Assembly (NCBI RefSeq): GCF_052180255.1
Contig: NZ_CP197466.1
Location: 3,534,001-3,598,000 of the forward strand
DNA: 64,000 nucleotides
Source: Paenibacillus_AM sp052180255
GTDB lineage: Bacteria > Bacillota > Bacilli > Paenibacillales > NBRC-103111
Direction of reading: 5' to 3'
The position numbers were made by a program, and so were the translations under genes. A model generated the notes under the pieces. It had not been told where the DNA came from. It did no database searches and worked only from the letters and a program-made list of their open reading frames with translations. Positions 26,308-35,299 of this stretch are shown piece after piece (position 1 is the first letter of the stretch; every line of letters starts with the position of its first letter).

Positions 26308-27030
26308 TTATAGTTCATACTTCTTAAGGAGCGTATCTATAGTTAAGTACTTATCAGGCTCTGTCACATTTCTTTTGTCAATTTTTGTTTCTAGTAAATC
26401 ATAAAAAATGAAATTCTGAAGATTCACGTTTACATCCCTGACACATGCACCTAGATCAAGGACGTTCTCAAATAATGTTGATATAGAAACTGCCAACTTG
26501 ATCCTTTCGTCCACTGACATATTAATGTTTTTAGACATGAAGAGAAAATATCTATTGTATTCCGAAATCACAGTAACCATCTCAGAAGAAACAATCATAA
26601 ATTCTTCTTGTAATACATGTCTTTGTTTCACTAAAGTAAGAAGCACAATCTCATATTGCTCCCATGAATAAATGAATTTGATAAAAGATTTATGTAATTT
26701 GTTTTGAAGTTCTTCAAAAGTTTTTTTGTTGTAGTCTTCAACTAACAATTTCATATCAATTTCAAATAGTATATTTGATGTTTCTAATTGTTCAAGCTTG
26801 GTGTAACAATTAAACATAAAGCTCGACAATTCTGAGAAACTTTGAATCAGATCATTAATTGGATCCTTAATAAACTGAAAAGTATTTAGATAGGTAGTGA
26901 TTCTCTTATCTCTTCGCATATTTCTTTGATTTAATCGATAAACAGATATCCAACCTATTACTGTAATTACAGCTGGGATACATATTCCTATTATCCATTT
27001 TGTATTTTCTGCTGTGAAAAATGATTTCAT
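26308..27030 (-). CDS. Membrane-anchored unknown protein
   Basis: A 240-residue protein. An N-terminal transmembrane helix (KWIIGICIPAVITVIGWISV) is followed by an almost entirely helical cytoplasmic domain (QRNMRRDKRITTYLNTFQFI onward). Architecture like the 22023 gene. Function unknown. Cassette 36. Confidence 0.7.
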   Translation of the reverse strand: MKSFFTAENTKWIIGICIPAVITVIGWISVYRLNQRNMRRDKRITTYLNTFQFIKDPINDLIQSFSELSSFMFNCYTKLEQLETSNILFEIDMKLLVEDYNKKTFEELQNKLHKSFIKFIYSWEQYEIVLLTLVKQRHVLQEEFMIVSSEMVTVISEYNRYFLFMSKNINMSVDERIKLAVSISTLFENVLDLGACVRDVNVNLQNFIFYDLLETKIDKRNVTEPDKYLTIDTLLKKYEL

Positions 27031-27064
27031 CTTTTGGCTACTCCAATGTTTTTAAGTGTCTTTC

Positions 27065-27226
27065 AGATAACGTTCCTGTATCTACGAACCCGAAAGACTT
27101 AAAGGAGCGCAGTGACTGGGTGGCTTCGCCACTTAGTCTTGTAGGGTTGTCTGCCTGATTCGCTTCCTTGAAAACCATCGGGCAGACCAAGGAGCGTAGC
27201 GACGCGGCGTAGATATGATGTTATAG
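27065..27226 (-). repeat. attC site 35
   Basis: 162 bp; core boxes AGATAAC and GTTATAG. First arm AAAGACTTAA/TTAGTCTTGT; second and third arms as in site 26 but first arm different, so the site is mosaic. Confidence 0.9.
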
Positions 27227-27835
27227 GATGTCAGTGCCTTCATTGTTATACTTACAATCTTTCAACCAATCTGTTTTATGAATTTTATAGTGGTTATATT
27301 TATCATCGTCTATTTCCACCTCTCCTACAAACTTAAAATCACTTTTCTGAATTACTCTGTTTGATGGTCCGTTCACAAGTAATGCAATTGAATTTAATTC
27401 TTCTATCTCTGTGTTTTCAAATAAATACTTAATTACGCCCTGAACAGCTTGAGACGTATATCCTTTACTCCTATGGTCTTTTGAGATGCCATACATGATT
27501 TCTCTATTTGGTACTGGGAGTTCGTCCTTTATTCCCGAACAACACCAGCCAATGAATTCTCCAGTTTCTTTAAGTACAATTCCCAATCTCAGTGTAAGGT
27601 CCTCGACTCTAAGTCCTTCTTCGACACGTCTAAGAAATTGATTGTTTTCAGGTATTTCATAATTCTTCATCCAGTTAAGCCGTACTTCTTTTTCAACATT
27701 CCAACCGGGTAAATATTCATAAATCTCCGGTTGCCATGTGAGTTCTTGTAATTTATCTAAATCTCTTAATTGATATTCCCGAATGATAATATCCTTACAT
27801 TCTATAGATAAACTATAGTTGTATTCAGAGTGCAT
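27221..27835 (-). CDS. RimJ/RimL-type GNAT acetyltransferase, copy A
   Basis: A 204-residue GNAT of the ribosomal-protein acetyltransferase type. ECKDIIIREYQLRDLDKLQE is the N-terminal strand, GISKDHRSKGYTSQAVQGVI the acetyl-CoA loop and NGPSNRVIQKSDFKFVGEV the end. The stop TAA is taken from the attC core box, so the last residues are attC-encoded. A copy with a handful of substitutions is at 33795-34409. Cassette 35. Confidence 0.9.
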   Translation of the reverse strand: MHSEYNYSLSIECKDIIIREYQLRDLDKLQELTWQPEIYEYLPGWNVEKEVRLNWMKNYEIPENNQFLRRVEEGLRVEDLTLRLGIVLKETGEFIGWCCSGIKDELPVPNREIMYGISKDHRSKGYTSQAVQGVIKYLFENTEIEELNSIALLVNGPSNRVIQKSDFKFVGEVEIDDDKYNHYKIHKTDWLKDCKYNNEGTDIL

Positions 27836-27880
27836 ATAGATTCTCCTTTGATTTGTATAACAATGATTTGCGCTGATTTC

Positions 27881-28042
27881 CTATAACGTCTCTTGTATTC
27901 ACGAACCCGAGAGGCTTAAGGGCGCTTGCGCCCGGGTCCGACCGACTTAGCCTCGCAGTGGTTGTCTGCCTGAGCTCGCTCTTTGAAACTCCTCGGGCGG
28001 ACCAATGGGCGTCAGCCCCGCAGCGCGAATACTGTGTTATAG
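27881..28042 (-). repeat. attC site 34
   Basis: 162 bp; core boxes CTATAAC and GTTATAG. Common first arm with GGGCGCTTGCGCCC inner hairpin. Confidence 0.9.
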
Positions 28043-28075
28043 GATGTCAACACCTTCTCGATCCACTAACACCAT

Positions 28076-28639
28076 TTATTTAACTAGAGCGTATATATGA
28101 GTATCTCTTATCTGACTCTTATCTGCTGATAAATCATCACATCTTAATGTTCCTTCTAATTGAAAGTCTAATCGTTCTGGAATCGCCTTACTCTTATAAT
28201 TTAAAGTATCACAACGAATTTCTACTCTTCTAGCCTTCAACTCTGTAAAGGCAAAATTGGTTATTCCTTGAACTGCTTCAGTCATATACCCATTTCCACT
28301 CATACGTGTATCAATCCAGTATCCGATTTCAAATTTACGTATCTCCCAATCTGGCTTATTCAATCCAGATAAACCAATGAATTGTTTAGTTTCTTTATCA
28401 AATAACAGAAGTCTAAGTTCTTCTCTCTTAATAAACTTTACATATGCTTCTCGTAGAATTGTTTCGATTGACTGTTCAGAATGTTCGTTCTGTGCAAAAA
28501 TAGTCAACCACTCCTTGAGCTCATTAATCGATGAGGTTATACTCTCATACACTACCTTACCATCACCAGGTAGAGGTGTTCTAATCAATAACCTTTCAGT
28601 TGTAAATTGGTTTGGAAAATCTATTAATACTGGATTCAT
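28076..28639 (-). CDS. RimJ/RimL-type GNAT acetyltransferase
   Basis: A 187-residue GNAT. FTTERLLIRTPLPGDGKVVY is the typical start, EIGYWIDTRMSGNGYMTEAVQGI the core and DTLNYKSKAIPERLDFQLEG the end, all as in RimJ/RimL enzymes acting on N-terminal or small-molecule amines. Cassette 34. Confidence 0.9.
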   Translation of the reverse strand: MNPVLIDFPNQFTTERLLIRTPLPGDGKVVYESITSSINELKEWLTIFAQNEHSEQSIETILREAYVKFIKREELRLLLFDKETKQFIGLSGLNKPDWEIRKFEIGYWIDTRMSGNGYMTEAVQGITNFAFTELKARRVEIRCDTLNYKSKAIPERLDFQLEGTLRCDDLSADKSQIRDTHIYALVK

Positions 28640-28695
28640 TCTATAATCCCCTCTGCATTTATTAATATGTTTTTATCCGATATTACGTTAATTTC

Positions 28696-28859
28696 CTATA
28701 ACGTTGTTGTATTCACGAACCCGAGAGGCTTAAGGGAGCGTAGCGACTGGGTCCGCAGGACTTAGCCTTGCAGGGTTGTCTGCCTGTCTACGCTTCTCCG
28801 AAATGTCTCGGGCAGACCAAGGAGCCGATAGGCGACGCTGTGTGAATACGATGTTATAC
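28696..28859 (-). repeat. attC site 33
   Basis: 164 bp; core boxes CTATAAC and GTTATAC. Common arms; third arm GGAGCCGATAGGCGACGC. Confidence 0.9.
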
Positions 28860-29004
28860 GCTGCCTTGCACTTGAACTTTTCGCTTTTCCACGCTCTTGA
28901 CCTTAACCATTCTTTCAAGTGATTTTGTTCTTAATCTGTCTGCATATGTTCTTGATCTTAACCGTTCTACTCAAATATTCTTGAAGCAATTGCTTAAAAA
29001 CATA

Positions 29005-29223
29005 CTACTGCTTATTCTTACTTAAAAGCATTTCAACTAATCCAACAATAAATATTAATACACCGATCAACATAAATGAATATATGAACCCATTCAATAT
29101 CGGAAGATATTCACCAGTTAAATTTGTATTGTAATACACCAAATTAATAGCTTTATACCCTAAAGGTGTACTTATTAGTATCATAATAAATGCTAATATA
29201 AAACATATTATTGATTTTCGCAT
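29005..29223 (-). CDS. Small two-helix membrane protein
   Basis: A 72-residue protein starting MRKSIICFILAFIMILISTP, with a second helix GFIYSFMLIGVLIFIVGLVE. A GGGGGAATAG ribosome site supports the ATG at 29223 over an upstream one at 29244. Function unknown. Cassette 33. The 145 bp between its stop and site 33 hold no gene. Confidence 0.65.
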   Translation of the reverse strand: MRKSIICFILAFIMILISTPLGYKAINLVYYNTNLTGEYLPILNGFIYSFMLIGVLIFIVGLVEMLLSKNKQ

Positions 29224-29349
29224 GACTATTCCCCCTAAAATCAAAAATTGAAAACTATTACATTCAAGTGATTCAATCCATAATCAAAACTCTTTTCTTT
29301 ATAATTGGTTGTCATTTGTTTCATTGTTTAAGTTTCTCAAAGGGGTTGC

Positions 29350-29513
29350 GTATAACGTTTCTGTATCTACGAACCCTAGAGGCTTAAGGGAGCGTACGCG
29401 ACCGGGTCCGATGGACTTAGCCTCGCAGGGTTATCTGCCTGTTCTCACTTCTCCGATCCACTTCGGGCAGATCAAGGGGGCTTGTCCCCCGTAGCGTAGA
29501 TACTGTGTTATAC
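29350..29513 (-). repeat. attC site 32
   Basis: 164 bp; core boxes GTATAAC and GTTATAC. ACCCTAGAGGCTTAA first arm; third arm GGGGGCTTGTCCCCC. Confidence 0.9.
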
Positions 29514-29537
29514 GACGGAACTTTGAGTTACTCACAA

Positions 29538-29966
29538 TCACTTAACTTTATGATCATGAATTACACCGAACATCCCAGTCATTCCATCATGTTTATTTAG
29601 ACCATATCTATTATAAAATGCCTCTTTCCCTTTGCTTGCAAATAAACCTACAAATGATTTTTCTGGTGCATTTTCCTTTAAGTATTCAGAAATTACTCCC
29701 ATGATAATACTACCAATACCTTTGTTTTGATGCTTTGGCATAACTGCTATGTCTTGAATGTAAAAATATATCTTTCCATCCCCAATTACTCTTCCCATTC
29801 CAACTATCTCATCTTCATATTGAATAACAACACCAAATAAAGATTGGTTTAAGGATTCTTCTGCGACATCAAAATTTATAAACTCAGTCCAGCCAACTGA
29901 GTTACAAAGCTTTATATATTCCGAAATAGTAGGTATTCTTTTATGTATTTTATATTCTTTACTCAT
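29538..29966 (-). CDS. GNAT acetyltransferase
   Basis: A 142-residue GNAT, MSKEYKIHKRIPTISEYIKL. QDIAVMPKHQNKGIGSIIMG is the acetyl-CoA loop and FASKGKEAFYNRYGLNKHDG the end; it resembles the small YjaB/YitI-like group. The ATG at 29966 is preceded by GGAGG; another ATG 12 bases upstream is less likely. Cassette 32. Confidence 0.88.
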   Translation of the reverse strand: MSKEYKIHKRIPTISEYIKLCNSVGWTEFINFDVAEESLNQSLFGVVIQYEDEIVGMGRVIGDGKIYFYIQDIAVMPKHQNKGIGSIIMGVISEYLKENAPEKSFVGLFASKGKEAFYNRYGLNKHDGMTGMFGVIHDHKVK

Positions 29967-30059
29967 TGGTACCTCCACAAATTGTTTAGTATGGACGGTG
30001 CTTTATATTATTTTACTTCATTGCAATTACCTGCATTATAAATAATGTTCCGTTCTGTC

Positions 30060-30222
30060 GAATAACGTTCTTGTATCTACGAGCCCGAGAGGCTTAAAGG
30101 AGCGTAAGCGACTGGGTCCGTCAGGACTTAGCCTCGCAGGGTTGTCTGCCTGATCCTCTACTTCGAAAAGCTTCGGGCAGACCAAGGAGTGAACGCGACG
30201 CAGCGTAGATATGGTGTTAGGT
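30060..30222 (-). repeat. attC site 31
   Basis: 163 bp; core boxes GAATAAC and GTTAGGT. Carries GAGCCCGAGAGG instead of GAACCCGAGAGG; identical to site 15 from the core onward. Confidence 0.9.
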
Positions 30223-30256
30223 GATGTTACCGACTACATGAAATACCTACATAAAA

Positions 30257-30733
30257 TTAATTATTTAGTATGTCTAATACTGCATACGCTCTTCTTCTCA
30301 CATATTCAACATAGTCCTCCGAGAATTTAATTATCAGTTCCAAAGTTCTTGGTTCCTTGTCAGTAATTGTTCCAAGGTGATGAGCGAATTGCCATCTTGT
30401 GTCATTATCATGATAGTTAAGTGCTTCTTCGGCCAGTGAACATAAAATTGATGGTTTACTAGCTACTTGAACAATAATTTCTTCACATTCATTGTCTCTA
30501 CCGATTAAATAGAGGAGATTATTTACTGTCTTTCGATCCCAATCTTTATACTCCGTGGTCTCAATTAGCTTTGAAATTAATGAGTAAATAAGAGTCCAAG
30601 ATTCATAATTGGCTTCCCATTCCTTAACTTGTTTTTCATTCTTAGACCACTTCCAAAATTCATCTACTTGTTCATCAATCTTTGTATAGATGTCTTTTGA
30701 GTTATCATGAATTTTGAAATATAGTTCATCCAC
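30257..30733 (-). CDS. HEAT-like repeat protein, copy A of two
   Basis: A 158-residue all-helical protein. The second half, LAEEALNYHDNDTRWQFAHH then EDYVEYVRRRAYAVLDIL, looks like two HEAT repeats. Such repeats serve in protein-protein contact. An identical protein is at 44075-44551, 14 kb away. Cassette 31. Confidence 0.75.
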   Translation of the reverse strand: MDELYFKIHDNSKDIYTKIDEQVDEFWKWSKNEKQVKEWEANYESWTLIYSLISKLIETTEYKDWDRKTVNNLLYLIGRDNECEEIIVQVASKPSILCSLAEEALNYHDNDTRWQFAHHLGTITDKEPRTLELIIKFSEDYVEYVRRRAYAVLDILNN

Positions 30734-30774
30734 CTTATCACCTGTTCTATTTATTTTAATTTCTCGGTAATTTC

Positions 30775-30936
30775 ACCTAACGTTGGTGTGTTCACGAACC
30801 CGAGAGGCTTAAGGCGCTTTAGCGCCGGGTCGTCAGACTTAGCCTCGCAGGGTTGTCTGTCTGAATCCGCTACTCCGAACTACCTCAGGCAGACCAAGGA
30901 GCCGTATGGCGACGCTGTGTGAACACGATGTTAGGT
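30775..30936 (-). repeat. attC site 30
   Basis: 162 bp; core boxes ACCTAAC and GTTAGGT. Common first arm with GGCGCTTTAGCGCC inner hairpin. Confidence 0.9.
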
Positions 30937-30959
30937 GAAGTTATCTCTGCTTGAATTAC

Positions 30960-31517
30960 CTACACCTTGTTTTGTATCTTCTTTAGTAGATTTCTTGCAA
31001 ACCCCATGGTTGAATTCTCAATATTTCCATCATAGTCAATTTCATCAATAATCTCAAAAATCTCATCTTCTAATAGTTCTCTAAGTATATTAATTTCACA
31101 TGTAATATCCTGACCAAAGAAATGTAATTTCACAGCTTTTTGGTCAGTAGTGAAAATAAACTCCCATATTTCTATACACTTTATTTCTGATCTATCCATA
31201 AGAACTCGTAGTGCATCTTCTGTATCATTTATTGTATCTCTAGCTTCATCAAGTTCGTCATCATTTGTCGTACCTTCTTGAGAGATACCAATCCATCCAG
31301 CGGGATAAAAGCATTCAATACTCTCATCAAATTGAGAGTTCAACTCGCTTATCATTCCCCAGTAACGCGACATATCAACATACTCTGCTGTCACAAATTC
31401 AACGGCTTCAATTATATCCTCCGTTTTTGTGAAATCAAAAGGTCTAGTTCGATGCTTCATTCCTAAAATATTATTAAGCAATGTGATCTTTTCTTTTTGT
31501 TCTTTTGAGATAAACAC
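30960..31517 (-). CDS. Unknown acidic cassette protein
   Basis: A 185-residue acidic protein. GTG at 31517 (VFISKEQKEKITLLNNILGM) is the preferred start because GGAGG lies 8 bases before it; the open frame continues to a GTG within the attC core box at 31556. MSRYWGMISELNSQFDESIE and the Asp/Glu-rich end recall immunity-type proteins, but no family is certain. Cassette 30. Confidence 0.7.
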   Translation of the reverse strand: MFISKEQKEKITLLNNILGMKHRTRPFDFTKTEDIIEAVEFVTAEYVDMSRYWGMISELNSQFDESIECFYPAGWIGISQEGTTNDDELDEARDTINDTEDALRVLMDRSEIKCIEIWEFIFTTDQKAVKLHFFGQDITCEINILRELLEDEIFEIIDEIDYDGNIENSTMGFARNLLKKIQNKV

Positions 31518-31554
31518 CTTTGAACTCCTCCATAAATAAGTATTAGATAATTTC

Positions 31555-31743
31555 ACCTAACGTTCTTGTATTCACGACGTCCTTCCACCTTAAGCCCCGA
31601 AGGGGCGGCCGCGACGCGGTTAGGTGGGAGGATGTGTCCGGCTGCATCTACTTCCTCGCTACTGAAAATTCATCCCCGATACTACTTCTAACTTCTGCCC
31701 GACCGAGGGCCGAATGGCCCGAAGCGTGAATATGGTGTTAGCC
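31555..31743 (-). repeat. attC site 29
   Basis: 189 bp; core boxes ACCTAAC and GTTAGCC. First arm CCTTCCACCTTAA/GTTAGGTGGGAGG; long second arm between GTGTCCGGC and GCCCGACC. Confidence 0.88.
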
Positions 31744-31869
31744 GATGCTTCCTCTTCTTCGAGTTACCCACCGAATATGTCTTGATCTTCTTATGCCCTT
31801 ATCCGATCTTGACCTTAGATGCTTCTGGCTTTGAGGGTTTACCCATATGTTCTTGACCTAGGAAATTTC
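31744..31869 (-). other. Cassette 29 body without a gene
   Basis: 126 bp between sites 29 and 28 with no open frame of note. It starts with the conserved attC extension (CTTCTTCGAGTTACCCAC). Pyrimidine-rich repeats of CTTGATCTT and CTTGACCTTAG type are visible. It may be a non-coding cassette or a deletion remnant. Confidence 0.6.
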
Positions 31870-32031
31870 GGCTAACGATTTGTATTGACGACGTCCTGGC
31901 CCCTTAGAGCCGCTGCTTATAGTTGTGAGGCTTGCCGAACACCTAATGCAGTGACGTCCCGACGGGCTTAGGGGGCTGGATGTGGTCACTCACTTCTCAG
32001 AGTGACCCCGAGCGTCAATATGGTGTTAGCC
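31870..32031 (-). repeat. attC site 28
   Basis: 162 bp; core boxes GGCTAAC and GTTAGCC. Divergent: GACGTCCTGGCCCCTTAGAG first arm, GGTCACTC/GAGTGACC second arm, no clear third arm. Confidence 0.85.
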
Positions 32032-32793
32032 GAAGGAAGTTCTGGAAGCAGCCATTGTATTTAATGCGTTCTCAAAATAGCTATATACTTCATCTGCAAT
32101 TCCCAGAAACTCTTCAACAAGTACATTACTATCCAAGTAACAAGCATACAGATAATCAACTAAAGCGGAGTCAATCTCGCAATAGTTTAATATGGCATTC
32201 TTCATCTTAATAATGTCATCTTGCCATACACCTGTATCTTCTAAAACCAAAGAGTATAATGCACGAATTAATCTCTTAGAATAACCTTTAATATATCTAG
32301 TTTTCATTGTGTTATCACTAGCATTAGAAAGTAAACTATGTATACGATCTACTTCCTCCTTGGTCTCTGTATTTAAGTCTAAAATGAACTCTGGTGAAAT
32401 AATTATCGGTGGTACTTTTTCACCAACGTCATGACCATATATGCAAACACAAATTATCTTAACCCAAAAACCCCACTCATTCGGTTTACTTAATACATCG
32501 TCAATCGAGCAAATTATCGTATCAATCTTAGTTACTACTGGATATTCTTCCAAAAGCCTGTCTTTAATATTTGACAATCTTTCGTAATCAATATCTTTGG
32601 GATTTACACATACAATAGTAAAGTCTGCATCTGACTTAAAAGGTTTAGCAGTTCCTTTTGGAATCGAGCCACACATATAAATGCTATGAATCTTACCTTT
32701 AAATTCGGTAAGTATATTATCAATATACTTATCAACAAAATCCTTATATTCACTTTGTATTACAATTCTATTTACAACTTTTTCTAATATCAT
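32026..32793 (-). CDS. Nucleotidyltransferase-domain protein
   Basis: A 255-residue polymerase-beta-like nucleotidyltransferase. IYMCGSIPKGTAKPFKSDADFTIV gives the G-S and D-x-D metal motif, with a third Asp in KIDTIICSIDD. The helical C-terminal domain (KRLIRALYSLVLEDTGVWQDD) resembles aminoglycoside/lincosamide adenylyltransferase and HEPN-MNT helical parts. Its stop TAA lies inside the attC core box. Substrate not determined. Cassette 28. Confidence 0.85.
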   Translation of the reverse strand: MILEKVVNRIVIQSEYKDFVDKYIDNILTEFKGKIHSIYMCGSIPKGTAKPFKSDADFTIVCVNPKDIDYERLSNIKDRLLEEYPVVTKIDTIICSIDDVLSKPNEWGFWVKIICVCIYGHDVGEKVPPIIISPEFILDLNTETKEEVDRIHSLLSNASDNTMKTRYIKGYSKRLIRALYSLVLEDTGVWQDDIIKMKNAILNYCEIDSALVDYLYACYLDSNVLVEEFLGIADEVYSYFENALNTMAASRTSFG

Positions 32794-32824
32794 ATAGACT
32801 CCTCCTAAACTAAGAACTTCTTTC

Positions 32825-32988
32825 GGCTAACGTTCTTTGTATTCACGAACCCTCACTGGCTTAAGGCGCGTTAGCGCCGGGTCCGACGGACTTAGCCAGT
32901 GCAGGGTTGTCTGTCTGATTCCACTTCCTCGAATTGCCTCGGGCAGACCAAGGGGCGTAAGCCACGAAGCGTAAATACGGTGTTAGAC
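32825..32988 (-). repeat. attC site 27
   Basis: 164 bp; core boxes GGCTAAC and GTTAGAC. First arm CTCACTGGCTTAA/TTAGCCAGTGC; similar to sites 8 and 11 with compensating bases. Confidence 0.9.
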
Positions 32989-33630
32989 GATGTACCTTGG
33001 CTTCATTGCAATCTCCCACAATATCTTCTTGTTTTTATATCTATCTAATTCGTATTCCTCTGCATGAATCAAAGTCCAAATATTCTCATTAAAAAAATGA
33101 TTAATCTCATGTCTATCAAAAAATCTTCTGTAAATTCCTTCATTCTCTAATAGATATCTCTCTTTACTTTTGCTTACTTTCCCTTTATTTATTATTTCAT
33201 TTATTGAATTCAATCTACATAATAATAAGCCATCTAATCTTAACACTCTATGTATTTCACTAATTACTTTAAAAGTTGTATCTTCGTCAAAATAATGTAG
33301 ACTTAAATCAGCTATCAATACTCTTATTGAGTCGTTTTCAAATGGTAGCCCTTCTGTCATATCGAAACAGATGGTATTAATTTTTGGGATAATTTCAGTC
33401 AATTTCTTTAATGCTTCTTCCGAAATATCACACGCTTCTGCTAATATTCCTTTCTCGAACAGATAAAGAGCATTATTACCAATACCACAACCTAGATCAA
33501 CAATACGGCCACTATCTTTATTTAGGTATTCGTCATATTTATCAAGCCAATTATCAAAAACTGGCATAAGATTTGGTCTACTGAATGATTCATTCCAGTA
33601 CTGTTTTAATGTTTTCATATTATTCTCCAT
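32983..33630 (-). CDS. SAM-dependent methyltransferase, copy A of two
   Basis: A 215-residue class I methyltransferase. GRIVDLGCGIGNNALYLFEK is motif I, AEACDISEEALKKLTE motif II and EGLPFENDSIRVLIADLSLH the next; it resembles tellurite-resistance TehB-like and small-molecule methyltransferases. The final codons and the stop TAA are read from the attC. A copy with four or five changes is at 49658-50305. Cassette 27. Confidence 0.9.
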   Translation of the reverse strand: MENNMKTLKQYWNESFSRPNLMPVFDNWLDKYDEYLNKDSGRIVDLGCGIGNNALYLFEKGILAEACDISEEALKKLTEIIPKINTICFDMTEGLPFENDSIRVLIADLSLHYFDEDTTFKVISEIHRVLRLDGLLLCRLNSINEIINKGKVSKSKERYLLENEGIYRRFFDRHEINHFFNENIWTLIHAEEYELDRYKNKKILWEIAMKPRYIV

Positions 33631-33642
33631 TCAAGGTATGTC

Positions 33643-33800
33643 GTCTAACGTTTCTGTATCTACGAACCCGAGAGGCTTAAAGGAGCGAAGCGACTGGGTC
33701 GAAGACTTAGCCTCGCAGGGTTGTCTGCCTGATTCGCTTCCTTGAAGACCCTCGGGCAGACCAAGGAGCGTAGCGACGCGGCGTAGAAATGATGTTATAG
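33643..33800 (-). repeat. attC site 26
   Basis: 158 bp; core boxes GTCTAAC and GTTATAG. First arm identical to sites 9 and 2, second and third arms like site 35: a mosaic element. Confidence 0.9.
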
Positions 33801-34409
33801 GATGTCAGTGCCTTCATTGTTATACTTACAATCTTTCAACCAATCTGTTTTATGAATTTTATAGTGGTTATATTTATCTTCGTCTATTTCCACCTCTCCT
33901 ACAAACTTAAAATTACTTTTCTGAATTACTCTGTTTGATGGTCCGTTCACAAGTAATGCAATTGCATTTAATTCTTCTATCTCCGTGTTTTCAAATAAAT
34001 ACTTAATTACTCCCTGAACAGCTTGAGACGTATATCCTTTGCTTCTATGGTCTTTTGAGATGCCATACATGATTTCTCTATTTGGTACTGGGAGTTCGTC
34101 CTTTATTCCCGAACAACACCAGCCAATGAATTCTCCAGTTTCTTTAAGTACAATTCCCAATCTCAGTCTAAGGTCCTCGACTCTAAGTCCTTCTTCGACA
34201 CGTCCAAGAAATTGATTATTTTCAGGTATTTCATAATTCTTCAGCCAGTTAAGCCGTACTTCTTTTTCAACATTCCAACCGGGTAAATATTCATAAATCT
34301 CCGGTTGCCATGTGAGTTCATGCAATTTATCTAAATCTCCTAATTGATATTCCCGAAGGATAATATCCTTACATTCTATAGATAAACTATAGTTGTATTC
34401 AGAGTGCAT
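33795..34409 (-). CDS. RimJ/RimL-type GNAT acetyltransferase, copy B
   Basis: A 204-residue near-copy of the protein at 27221-27835 (about nine substitutions). The stop is also from the attC core box. The two copies have diverged more than other repeated cassettes, so this duplication looks older. Cassette 26. Confidence 0.9.
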   Translation of the reverse strand: MHSEYNYSLSIECKDIILREYQLGDLDKLHELTWQPEIYEYLPGWNVEKEVRLNWLKNYEIPENNQFLGRVEEGLRVEDLRLRLGIVLKETGEFIGWCCSGIKDELPVPNREIMYGISKDHRSKGYTSQAVQGVIKYLFENTEIEELNAIALLVNGPSNRVIQKSNFKFVGEVEIDEDKYNHYKIHKTDWLKDCKYNNEGTDIL

Positions 34410-34454
34410 ATAGATTCTCCTTTGATTTGTATAACAATGATTTGCGCTGATTTC

Positions 34455-34656
34455 CTATAACGTACCCGCATTTACGAACCCTCACCACCTTAAAGGATTG
34501 CCGGAACCTTAGATAGTTCCTATCTTAGGTTCTGATGATCCTGGCCGCGATGCGGTTAGGTGGTGCAGGGTTGTCGCCTGAGTTCACTTTCTCGAAATCC
34601 CTCTTGGCGACCAAGGGCCAGCTTGTCTGGCCTGCAGTGTGAATGCATTGTTATCG
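34455..34656 (-). repeat. attC site 25
   Basis: 202 bp; core boxes CTATAAC and GTTATCG. Near-identical to site 38; the upstream flank changes abruptly at the core box. Confidence 0.9.
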
Positions 34657-34699
34657 GATGTCAGTGCCTTCTTCGAGTATACTTACATAATTCTTTCTA

Positions 34700-35242
34700 C
34701 TATCGCCTTTTTAGTGAAAACTCTAATTGAAAGTCTCTTGGATCGTTTTCATATAATTTGTTATTTATTTCCATCACTTCTATACAACCGATAGCAAAAT
34801 AAAATGCAACTGTCTCCTCGGCAGAACCAGCACATATATAAATTTTATCCGCTTTCCACTTTAATGCTTTTTCTGAAACTATCGAAAACAGTTTTTTACC
34901 AATTCCTTTATTTCTGTGTTCTAACGTTATAAATAATTGATCCAATAAAACGTATTTATAATTTTCACCAAAAAAATCATGATTTATTGTTGCGAAACCT
35001 ATTAATCTATTATTTTCATCAAAAGCTCCTACTGCATAACCTTCATTTAGAATTGTTTCTTTTAGACTTTTAAAATGATGATCATATCCGTTTGGCCAAT
35101 CGTTATCTTGATAATCAATTTTGACCAATTGACGTATTCCATCGACTTCTCTCCATGCTCTTTTTATATATTGGGATGGATTCATCTCATTTATTTGTTC
35201 ACAATCATCAATCAATATTGTCCTATAATTCACACTTAACAT
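34700..35242 (-). CDS. GNAT acetyltransferase, copy B of two
   Basis: A 180-residue near-copy of the 24656 protein (FDENNRL for FDESNRL; CIEVMEI for CIEAMEI). Leader and attC match too. Cassette 25. Confidence 0.9.
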   Translation of the reverse strand: MLSVNYRTILIDDCEQINEMNPSQYIKRAWREVDGIRQLVKIDYQDNDWPNGYDHHFKSLKETILNEGYAVGAFDENNRLIGFATINHDFFGENYKYVLLDQLFITLEHRNKGIGKKLFSIVSEKALKWKADKIYICAGSAEETVAFYFAIGCIEVMEINNKLYENDPRDFQLEFSLKRR

Positions 35243-35299
35243 TCATTTTACCTCCGTTTTGATCTACATTTTCTGTTTTTTATATATTGCGCTGATTTC

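Noticed and set aside
28730..28918. Small frame MKEWLRSRAWKSEKF and similar frames within attC sites (36795-37031, 53556-53807, 49510-49767)
   Set aside because: They run through the attC repeats, recur only because the repeats do, and have no ribosome site.
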